Below, piece by piece: positions 1 through 10,667 of a stretch of 64,000 nucleotides of DNA. Source of the stretch: Copromyces sp. CBS 386.78 (Eukaryota > Ascomycota > Sordariomycetes > Sordariales > Sordariaceae). How positions within the stretch are numbered: the stretch's first letter is position 1; the number at the start of each line of letters is the position of its first letter. The stretch is taken from contig MU839089.1 of assembly GCA_030685235.1 (NCBI GenBank), forward strand, positions 372,001 through 436,000. Reading direction: 5' to 3'. The notes beneath the pieces were generated by a model, which was not told where the DNA came from, made no database searches, and saw only the letters and a list, made by a program, of their open reading frames with translations. A program made the position numbers and the translations under genes.

Positions 1-3000
1 CCTACGAAAGAATATGCCTCTTTGGCCACTTGGCCGGTTGTTTCTCCGGCCACTGAGAAGGAGATCGATAACGAGGCTGAGCCTGTTTCGGAAGTTAGCC
101 GTGAGTTGGAGGAGGAGGTGTCCAAAGAGGCTATGCCTGAGCCTGAGCTTCAACCTGAGACAGTGTCCTTGCCAGCTGATGATGATTTGGATTTGCTACC
201 TGCTTTGCCGGAGAGTGAGCCTGCTTCGCCTACCAAGGAGTATGCCTCGCTTGCTACTTCGCCGGTCGCTTCTCCTGCGCTTCTTAAGGAGATCGAGCCT
301 GAGGCTGTCTCATTGCCGGTTGACCAAGATCTTGACCTCCTTCCCGCTCTTCCGGAGAGTGGCCCAGCCTCGCCCGCACTGGAGCATGTCTCCCGTTCCG
401 CTTCGCCAGTGGCTGCCGTCTTCGAGAAAGAGCCTGCTTCTGAGGCCACCTCGGAGGCTGTCCGCGAAGCCATCCCTGAGCCTGAGAATGTAGCACTTCC
501 CAAGGACCAAGATCTGGATTTACTGCCTGCTCTTCCTGAGAGTAGCCCTGCTTCGCCTACTAGGGGACATGCTTCTCTTGCTACCTCACCCGTCGTTAAG
601 GCGGTCATCGAGAAGGAACCCATTGTCGAGGTTGTCCATCAAGTTATCCCTGAGCTTCTACCGCCCCCGGTTGACCCAGACTTGGATCTTCTTCCTGCTC
701 TTCCGGAGAGTATTCCGGCTTCGCCTACCAAGGAACACGCTTCGCTTGCCACGTCTCCTGTCATGGAAGCAGTCAACGAGCCCGTCACCATCAAATACCC
801 CATCGATGAGAGCATTTCTCAGGTTGAAGTTGTCCCTGAACTTCTGCCTCTTCCCAAGGATCAAGACTTGGATCTTCTCCCGGCCCTGCCTGAAAGCGCT
901 CCTGCTTCGCCCACTAAGGAGTTTGCTTTCCCAGTTTCTTCTCCGGCTGAAATCCCTAGAGCTGCTCCCGAGGTTGTCTCCGAGGATATTTCCAACGCCC
1001 TCCCAGTTGAAATTGTCCCTGAACTTCTGCCTCTTCCCAAGGACCAAGATTTGGACCTGCTCCCTGCTCTCCCTGAGAGTGGTCCCAGCTCGCCTGTGTC
1101 AAGGGAGTTCGCAACACCCGTGGCACAGCCCAAGGATATTTCAGCCGATGAACAAGTCAAGCAGCCTTCCAAGGACTCGGAGGATGTCTTATCAATCACC
1201 ATCCCCGAGCCTGAATCCGTGCCACTTCCAGCTGAGTCTGACGACGGTCTCTGGGCCTTGCCTTCCCTGCCCCAGAGCCGCGCTAGTTCGGGATATGCCT
1301 CGCCTGTCACCGCTACTATCCCGATTGAAGAGATCTCCTCACCCGACAAGGCCATCGAAGAGACATCCGAGCTGCCCATTTCCTTCAACCCCGAGACTAT
1401 CCGCCTGCCATCTGACGACGGTCTCTGGGCCGGATCAGGATACGCCTCGCCAGTTGCGGCTATGCCGACCCTGGGCGTTGAGCCGCCCATGCGGGATCTT
1501 GACGAGTACTTCCCTATTGATCAATCTGATCAAGAAGCTGCCGAGGAAATCTTGTCTAATGAGGTTGTTGAGACCGAGTTGCCGCTGGATACCTTGCCTC
1601 AACTGCCCGCTGATGAGGATCTTGATCTCCTACCTGCTTTACCTGAGAGCCGAAGCGAGTCTCCCGAAATTGTCCAGCCGTCGACGCCCAAGGTTGAAGA
1701 AGCTGTTAGTGAGCCAATTGAGAAGGCTATTGAAAGCACTCTATCAGAACCAGAACCGGTCTCTCTGCCTGTTGACGAGGACCTTGATCTCTTGCCACAG
1801 CTGCCAGAAAGCCGCAGTGACTCGCCTACCGCTCAGCCCTCAACCTCTCATATGGAAGAAGCTGTTGTCGAAGAGGTCAAGAAGGTTGTTGATGGCCCTG
1901 CTCTCGAGCGTGACTTGCCCGAGTCTGTTTCTCTGCCTGTTGACGAGGACCTTGATCTCCTACCTCAGCTCCCCGAAAGCAGAAGCAGTTCGCCTGGGTA
2001 TGAACTCCTGGTTGTTGCGCCCGAGACTGAAGAGACTACTGAGAAGGCTGTTGGTCAAATTGAGCAACTCCCTGCCTTGCCTACCGACGAGGATCTTGAC
2101 CTTCTACCTCAACTCCCCGAAAGCAGGAGTAGCTCACCTGGCTATGAACTTCCAGCTGCCATCCCCGAGCTCGAACAGGAGCAGACTACCATCGACCATG
2201 TCGCCAAGGATGTCGTCCATCCCCAAGAGCCAGCTACTCCAGTTCTCTCTTCGCTACCAAGCCTCCCAATCGATGAAGATGTTGATCTCAGACCTGAAAT
2301 TCCCGCAAGCCGCGGTAGCTCTCCCGATTTGGCTGTTTCCCTGCCACTCGAGGACCAGGAGGTGCCTCAAGCTGAAGAAATTCCGAAGCAGCTTGACCTC
2401 TCTGAACTACCGGCTTTGCCTGTGGACGAAGATGTCGAACTTTTGCCTGAGCTTCCGGAGAGCAGGAATGAGTCGCCTGAGCCGCAACTTGAGATTATCC
2501 CGGTTGTCGTTCCTGAGCAAGTCGAGGAGGAGAAGGCCGAGGAGCAAGATTTGTCGAAATTGCCACCTCTGCCTGTCGACGAGGATTTTGATCTCTTGCC
2601 TGCGTTGCCTGAGAGCAGGAACGAGTCTCCCGAGCCAGCTGTCTCTCTGCCCGTCACAATTCCTGAGGAGGCCGACTTGTCCAAGTTGCCAGCACTACCT
2701 GTTGATGAGGACCTTGACATGCTCCCTGCGCTCCCTGAAAGCAGAAACGACTCTCCTGAACCTCAGCCCTCCTCATTGTCCAAGGCTATCTCACCCGAGG
2801 TTCTACCTCTCCCGGCCGACGAAGACTTGGATCTTCTGCCCGAACTGCCGGAAAGCCCGGCCAGCACTCCTGATCAAGAGGCTTCACTGCCAGTTTCTGC
2901 ACCTGAATCTCCTTTGGTCGAAGAGGTCATTAAAGATGTCATTGAAGTCCCTGTTCTTCCCGAACAGGACCTCCCGCAATTGCCGGCTCTACCAGCAGAT

Positions 3001-6000
3001 GAAGACCTCGATATCCTCCCAGCCTTACCAAACTCCCCTACAGTTGACAACTTCCCTGAAGAGGAGACCCAGACCAGCCAGCTACTTGAGGAGCTGTTCA
3101 CGCAACCTGCCTGGGAAGAGACGCAACCTACTCAGTTGTCCGATATCGCCGATGAAGACTACGCAGTTCCCGCAGTCAATGTTGACGAGGTGTCCAAGGA
3201 CGTATCCGACCTTCCAGCTCTACCAGAAAGCAGAAGCGGTACGCCACTCTCTGACCTGCCAGCACTTCCGGAGAGCAGATCCAGCAGCCGCTCTGAGGAC
3301 ATGGAGACGGCTCCTAGTCTCGAGGACCCCTCGGAACTCCCACCATTGCCGGAGAGCAGGGAAGATTCGCCTGAGCCAAAGTCACCTCTGCCTGTCCTTG
3401 GTGCCCAGCCGGCTACGGAGCCACTTGCGAAGCAGATCGCGCCTGGTCAACCGTGGAACGAGGGCGAGACACAAGGTACGGGACAAACGAGCGAGAAATA
3501 TTTAAACCAAGCTAACATTGATTTTACAGATGAACCCGTCCCTACCTCCCAAGATGTCATCGTAGCTCACGTCCGCCGCGGCTCTTCCGAAGCCGCCCAT
3601 CCTGGCGACATCTACGAAAAGCCGTCCTCCCATAACCAAGCCAAGTCCCCCGTGCTTGTCGGCAACAATGACCCTAACGAGATTGACTACAAGCTAGCCG
3701 AGACCATCTACGAGGATATGTGCGAGGATGACGCTTCTACGGTGGCTGCATCGGACGCTCCCAGCTTTTTGTCCGGCGCCAATGCGGAACAGAAGGAGCA
3801 GATTGCTAAAGCCCTTGCGGGCGACTCCGAGGCTACTTCTAGCTTGAGCCCGGAGAGCTCCTTTAGGGTGTTGCAGTACCTGAAGAAGAGGGATGCGGCG
3901 ATGAAGCAAGGGCAGACATATGAGGAGCCTGAGGAGGTTGTGCCGGGACCTTCGTCGCAGTATGAGGATGAAGAGGAGCAAGTTTCGCAGGAGATTGAGG
4001 AAGCGCCGGAGGTTGTTGAAGAGGTACAGTTTGTGATGTCCACGATTGCGGTGATACAGATTGCTAATCGTTTGTTTCCGCAGACCAAGAAAGCCAAGGG
4101 GGTATCATTCGTGTCTTTGGAGGGTTCCGAGTCCGAGCCTACTGAGAAGCCCAATGTTCTCGAAGACGCAGCTACCGATGAAGACATGACATCTGACCAA
4201 AGCACTCCTCGCCAAGAACTTAGGATCGGCATTCCAGGCCCAAGCTCCAGGGTAGCCAATCTCGAAGCGGTCAACAATGAGCTCGAGGAGAATATTCCTG
4301 ATAGCGAAGCCCAAGAAGAAGAAGAAGAACCTTCCAAGACTTGGACCAACTACCAAGACAAGCACACCGAGTCTGAGTCTGCATCGAATCAGGAGAAGTC
4401 CAGCGGTGAACCCCAGCCCGGCTCCATCCTCGGAGGCGGTCTCGTCGCTGAGCCTGAGCGTGAGCGTGAGCGACAGCACCAGCGGCAACCAATGAGAGTA
4501 TCCAGTCCCGATGACCAGTGGGGCACTCTTGGCGACCTGGACGACTTGGATGATGAAGACGATGATGATGATGTCAGCGAATACTCGCCCGGCGGTACTA
4601 ATATGAAGCGGTACTCGCTTACTAGATTGCCGACGTTTCCTGGTGTTACGGCTTTCTTGGGTAGGAACTTCAGGACCAATTCGGAGCCGAACCCCCACCA
4701 CCCGTCGGATGTGCCGGTGCAGGACGAGAGGGATTATTATTCTAGTGATGAACGGGAGATGTTGGGTGAGGAGGAGTTGACACTGGAGAAGAGGTTGGAT
4801 GGGGATGAGTTGGAGAAACGGTTGGAGGGGGTGAAGGTTGATGAGGAGGGGGATGCGAAGATTGGTGGAGAGGAGAAGAGTGGAGAGGTTGAGGGTGCTG
4901 ATGAGTCGCAGACCGTGCCCGAGCCGGAGAAGTTAGCGGAGAGCCAACCTCAGCCAGCGCAAGAAGCAGTTCCGACTGAAGAGCCTGAATCAACCGAGAA
5001 GAAGGGTAAGAAGAAGAAGAAGGGGAAGGGCAAAGCCGTTGAGCCGCAGCCGGAAAACGTGGAGCACGAAGGGCCAGTATCGACCACGCAAGCTGACCTG
5101 GAGACAACACTAGCACCCGAAGTTGAAGAAGAGCCCAAAGAACCGGAACCGGAAGCCAAACCCGAGACCAAGGAGGCCGTCGAACCAGAGGCCGTGCCCG
5201 CAACCAAGTCAAAGAAGAGTAAGAAGAAAAAGAAAAAGAAGAGCACTGCTGCTAGCATCCTCGAGGAACCAACCATTTCTGACACAGCAAACCCCACAGA
5301 CGGACCTGGACTCGACCGGCACAGCACCTGGCCAGCGGTAAAGAGCGACGCCGTGTCGAGTGAAAAAAAGACAGCTCCGGAGAGCGAATCAAGTATGCAA
5401 AGCATGTTGTTACCTAGAGGTGAGGAATAGCTCTGTTGACATTTGATTTTGAAGCAGGAGAAGAAGCCCCGGCCCCCAGGGAGTCCACGGACAATACCAC
5501 CACCCTCCCCGAGGAAACCCCTCTCCCCAAGAGCGGCGACCTCTCCCCTACTGATGATGGGCCCCAGCCACCTACTCCTACTACCGATGAAGCTCTTCCT
5601 GAAGCAACTGGCCTTGACACAAACCCGCAAATACAGGATTCTTTGGATTCAGCAGCAGAAAACAGACATCTCCCGAGCGAATCGCTTACCCCCCTGCCGG
5701 ACCGTCAAGATACTACTGGGCCCACAGAGACTGCCAGTCAGGACGAGGATACGACTACTACGACAATTGCCACTGAGCGCGAACCGGAGACAGAGACCAC
5801 CCCCATGGCCAAACAAGACGAGGCCACCACCACTGCCGACGAAAAGCAAACAGCTGCAAACGGATTGGATGAAAATGGCTCTGTGACACCCACGCTGCAG
5901 GAGCATGTCTCTGATAACCACCAAGAAGGGGGACCACAGGGTGATGCGGAACAAGGCGTCCAAACTGCCCTAGAGCAACCAATCAGCCCTCAAGCCGATA

Positions 6001-9000
6001 TTCCCCAGGATATGCAACCTGCAAAGAATCCCGATCCCATCGAAGAAACCGCCTTGGAAGGTTCGGCGCAGCAAAATGAATCCCAGACCGAGGATAAGGA
6101 TAAACCTCAGGAGTCAGCTACAGCATCACCAGATCTAGCCTCGCCGACATCAGAAACGTTCACTCCCAGGCTCCTGAGACGGTCAACTGCCAAGAAGGAA
6201 AAGATCAAGGCTGGAAAGATGTCCAACCCAGCTTCACCTACTACCATGGGCGCAGGCTGGGGCATCGCCAGCCCTCCCGCTCTAAGTTTGAACAAGGCCC
6301 TCGAAGCCGCTGATCCCTTCGCAGCTGGAGACCTAGAAAAGCGCATGAGAACCGTTAGTGCAAACCGAGAAGCTGAGCGCTCAGCCAAGATTGCCGAGAA
6401 AGAAAAGCTCAAACGGACGCTCTTCTTGCAACGCAGGTCTACCTTTGACAACGTTGGCAACTCACCGACATCTTCGCACAACAGTGTTTTCGGCTCGACT
6501 TCTTCAGTGGTGACCGCCGCAGATGCTGGTGGTTCCGTTGCAGAGTCTGAGAGACCGGTTTATGCGCTCAAGAGAGCTAGTACCGATAGGGCTGAGAAGA
6601 AAAAGATGATGAAGCTGGCTGCTGAGCAGCAGAAGAAGAAAAGTAAAAAGTCTGATTGGCCTGATGCCTGGCCGGAGGAGTTTGATGAAGAGGCTACCAT
6701 GCCACAGGAGCCGGGGCATCCAAGCATGTGGCCCGAGTTACATGGCAGAGCGTCGCCTAGTCCGATTAGAGGACGGTCTGGTTATAGGACGCCGACACCG
6801 CTGGGACAGTATATTGAGGTGGGTAACAGTGGACAAAATCGTGGTGATTCTGCTGACTGTTTTGGTGCTTTACAGGAGACTTCCACTACCGACGGTGGAC
6901 CTAAGGACATGCCTCCCCCTGAACCCATTCCGGAAGTGCCTTCGAAGCCCATTCCCGATGTTGGCTCCGACACTGCCACTCCTTCCTCGGAAACCAACAA
7001 GGAGCTTGGCAGTACACTCAAAGCCTCTGGAAAGAAGGGCCGCAGGAGAAGGAGCTCGTCTCTTGCTGTCGCTACCGACAAGGAAGAGGACGTCGATGCC
7101 AATAACTCCGAGGCCGAACAAGGTGACTTGGACACTCAACCCTCTGGCAGTGCGCCGGGCAACAAGTCCAGGAAAACCAAGAGAGGACGGAAGGGCAAGG
7201 GCAAAGCAACTGATTCCTCCCCTGCCGCTAATGCTGAGGACGCCGAAGGCCAGGAGGCCTCGGATGGTGATGAGGAGCCCTCGTCTGGCAATGCGCAAGA
7301 CGCCAATGCTGGCGCTGCCGGCGATGCGTCTGGCAAGAAGAAAAGGAAGAAGAACAAGAGGAAGGGATCCCAGGCTTCTTCCGGTCTCATGAGCCCGCCT
7401 CTGGAGCCGAACCCTGAGGTTGCCCAGCTCACTGCTCAGCTGGCACAGCTCACCGACCTGGTCCAGCAACTGGTTGTCGAAAAGACCAGAAGTCCCTCGG
7501 TGGACCCGGCCACTCAAGGTCGCAGCAGGCGAAGCTCTAGCGTTACTAAGGGTAACCCCAAGATTCGCAGGACATCCTCCGGAGGTGGTGGCGATGGCGA
7601 CGCTCTTTACGACAGCGACGGCTTCTCGATCCCCGACCAAGACGAGGAACTCGACGACGACGACAACAACGAGACGGCAGCAGCGGACGAGACGACCAAG
7701 GCAAAGCGCTTCATGGGCGTGCCTTACCGACGCGGCAGCAAGTCCAAGTCAGACAAGGGCGGCGAAAAGGGCGACAAGGCCAAAGACAAGCATCAACAAC
7801 AAGTAGGCGAAGATCCAACCTCTGAGCTCGATCCACATGCAGTCCACCTCAAGACTTCTCCAAGGGAGGAAGATGAGCAGACTGGCACCTCCCCCCAAAT
7901 TCGTGACGTTACCGCAGCTGACAACGAACGCACTCCACTTCAAGAGCTCTTCGCAATCGACAACGTCACCGTCAACAAGAGTGAATCTCGGGATTCCGAA
8001 GCTGGGGCTGAACTCGCTCCTGGGCGGCAAGTCGTCATCGAGCGGCCCCAAGGAGATGAGCACGCAGACGAGCAGCCCGGAGCCCAGCCCGCGGAACAGC
8101 TTCAGCAAGGACGACGGGGACGAGGAAGTGGCTGGGGCCGAGAACAGACGGCCGGACTCGAACAAGTATCCGCCGTCGGCAAGCAAGCCGGTCAAGAGCA
8201 AGGTGCGGAGAGCCATGAGCGGCCTGTCGAGGACCAGGGGCGCGCCCAGTCTGGAACAGATTCCCGAGACGGAGTTCGAGGACTCGGAGCTGGAGGACGG
8301 AGCGGCGTCGCCTGGGCCGAAACCGGGGATGCTGAATCGCGCCATGACGGGCATGAGTCTGGACAAGCTGGACTTCAGGAAGCCGAGGTCGTCGTCGGTA
8401 GGGGGAGAGCAGACGGATCGCAGACCCGCAACGGCGACGGACGACGCCGAGTCAATCAATCTGGAGACGGCGTCGATTACCCAACCGAAAGCGTCCGCCA
8501 TGATGAAGAGAGCGTTCTCGGGCATGATTCCTACCACGTCGAAGCCCAGAGCGAGTCTGGATCAGTCCGAGACGGAGTCGATCTCGGGTGCCAGGCCGAG
8601 CATGATGAAGAGAGCCATGACGGGAATGATTCCGGGAGCGGCGAAGCCACGATCGAGCATGGACTCAACGGCAGAATACTCGGGCGAACGCAAGATGAGC
8701 ATGGGCTCAGCGTTCAAGAACTTCAGCATGGGCGGCGGCAAGTCCAGGGAACCGTCGAGGACTCGGGAGCCGACCAGTCGGGGACCGAGCATCGATCTGG
8801 GTCCGCGAGAGACGGACAGCGCGGAGATCAGTCCGCACGAGAGCCCAGCATTGAGACCCGCAGTGTCGCCGGATCCGCACCCACAGCCAAAGCCGGGAAT
8901 GATGAAGCGAGCGTTGACGGGCTTGAACCCAGCCGCCGCCTCACGACCGGACATGGCGGATCGCCGCGAATCGGAACCGGTACTCGAGAAGGAGAAGGAG

Positions 9001-10542
9001 AAGCACAAGACGCTCGACCGGCTGACGTTCGGTATGATGTCAAAGTCTCACTCGACTTCAGCGGGCGTGGGCACGCAGACTCCGGATTCGGGGTTCAACA
9101 GCACACAAGAACAGGACCTCCTGGAGCCATCGAGACCGGGATCTGGGTCGGGGTCTGGATCAAGCTCGATCCATCATCACCAGCAGCAATCATCGGAAAA
9201 GAGCAAGACCAACAAGACGATGAAGATGCTCGGATTGGGCGCCTTCACAAAGAAGGACAAGAACCCCCCGGAGTTGGTGGAGACGCCGGCGGAGACGAGC
9301 AGGCCCGGTTCGTCGGGGTCGCATCAGACCACGGCCGCCAAGCCGAGCAGACTGGACCGGACGATCTCGGGGATGAATCTGACCAGGCCAAGGAAGAGTA
9401 TAAGCCAAGAGAACTCTCCCATGGACGCGGACTCGAGGCCGGGAACTGGCTCGTCCATGCAGCCGCCACTGCAGCCTCAGTTCGCGGTGAGACCGGATCC
9501 CAGCCCGGCGCCCAAGTCGAGAATGGCCAGCTTCAACAAGGTCATGACGCTGGGGTTGATCAAGGACAAGTCGGACAAGACTCCCACGCCGAGCCATCAC
9601 GAACCGGAGACGGCGACGCAGACGCCCATGGAATCGTCGGCGAGCGCGCACTCGAACGGGTCGAGGCCGACGAGCTGGAACAGCAATCAGTTTCCCGAGA
9701 ACCCGGTACTAGAGGGCAAGCCGAGCAAACCGCAGACGAGAATGGGAAGAGCCATGTCTGCTCTGAGCATTCCGACGAGCAGGAACAGTGCATCTCAGGA
9801 GAGACCGGCAAGCTCATACCCGGAGACGACGGCCAGTACGAATCTGACGGAGCCGACGGACGTGACGGACTCGCACTCGCATCACAGTCACGGGTCCAAT
9901 CAGACGACCACGACGGTGACAGACAACAAGAAGGAGAAGTCCAAGATGTCCTTCAAGAGCGTGGTCACGCTGGGCATGGCGAGCAGCAATCGGTCATCGA
10001 GCAGTCGGAGACAAAGCGTCGAGCACTCATCCCAGACGCAGACACCGCAGACGCTGCCAGCGGTACAACAAGCGCCCGCGATGCCGAAACTGGAACTCCC
10101 CAGCTTCGGACTGGGCGATTCCCTACTGGGATCACCACCGGGGACGTCAGCTGGTCTTTCTCCGCCGCCACCAGCAGCGGGATCGATATCAGCACCGGCA
10201 ACCTCGTACGGGTTTCCCAACATGGAGACTCGGTCCGAGAGGATGGAGAGACAAGCGCAAAAAGATGCGGAGACGGCGTCAATGATGAACCAGCCCAAAC
10301 CAGGCATGTTGTCGAGAACCAAGACGGCGATGAGTATAGGGAGTCGCAAGGATTGGAACGACAGCGCGGAGGCGTCGGGAGAGACGATGGGAGGAGGAGA
10401 GAAAAAGGAGAAGAAGGTGATGAGTACCAGCGCCAAGGCGAATTGGAATCGTGCGTTGATGGGTACCAAGGGGATGGGGAAGATGGGAATGGGAGGGATG
10501 TTTGGGAAGAAGAAGGAGAAGGAGAAGGACAAGGGGGTTTAG
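1..10542 (+). CDS. lah-1: Leashin LAH-1-like giant tether protein, 5' part missing
   Basis: Partial gene, open from the left edge in the frame of base 1. Proposed exons are 1-3475, 3530-4023, 4084-5419, 5458-6818, 6876-7802 and 7843-10542 (3430 residues here, TAG stop at 10540). Introns of 54, 60 and 57 nt have GTACGG/GTACAG/GTGGGT donors and GCTAAC/GCTAAT/GCTGAC branch sites and keep the frame. Two very short introns (38 and 40 nt) change it. The first third has about 18 copies of a unit with core DLDLLPALPES followed by SP. Then come acidic and lysine-rich low-complexity segments, and a C-terminal part with about 14 spaced basic/hydrophobic motifs like MMKRAMTGM. Known: Neurospora leashin is two adjacent genes; the LAH-1 N-terminus binds Woronin bodies via WSC and its C-terminus binds the cell cortex. 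Identity rests on size, repeats, pairing and the neighbour's C-terminus, not on alignment. The N-terminal WSC-binding part lies outside the window. Confidence 0.68.
157..3372 (+). repeat. LPxDxDLDLLPALPES coding repeat array (LAH-1)
   Basis: About 18 recognisable units, roughly 90-200 bp apart, each encoding a core like LPVDEDLDLLPALPES followed by a short Ser/Pro segment. Three shortened DLPALPES copies stand at the 3' end (about 3208-3360), and two degenerate copies with GLWALPSLPQS near 1240-1440. Successive units use different synonymous codons for the same residues, so the conservation is stronger in protein than in DNA. Confidence 0.9.
8200..10500 (+). repeat. Basic-hydrophobic MKRAMTGM-type motif series (LAH-1 tail)
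   Basis: In the reading frame of exon 7843-10542 about 14 motifs recur every 30-70 residues. Examples are VRRAMSGL, MLNRAMTGM, MMKRAFSGM, MMKRAMTGM, MMKRALTGL, LDRTISGM, FNKVMTLGL, MGRAMSAL and FKSVVTLGM. Each pairs basic residues with a short hydrophobic run and is separated from the next by Ser/Pro/Thr-rich linker. The recurrence also shows that this is the true coding frame here. Confidence 0.85.
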
Positions 10543-10667
10543 AAGACGCCTTGTCGCTCGCAGCCTCATTCAAACTCAAACATAAGGAACATGAGGAACA
10601 GGGGGCGCATAACGAATACGAGGCTAAAGAGGAGGATGTGGAGGCGAAGAGCGTGGAGGAGGTAAAA

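Noticed and set aside
150..3505. Many long open frames on both strands across the lah repeats
   Set aside because: They follow the repeat periodicity of the real frame and consist of Leu/Arg- or Ser/Gly-rich shadow sequence without motifs.
7803..10542. Long third-frame open reading through the LAH-1 tail as the main coding sequence
   Set aside because: The recurring MKRAMTGM-type motifs are in the first frame, so that frame is the conserved one; the third frame is kept only as a possible intron-retention product.
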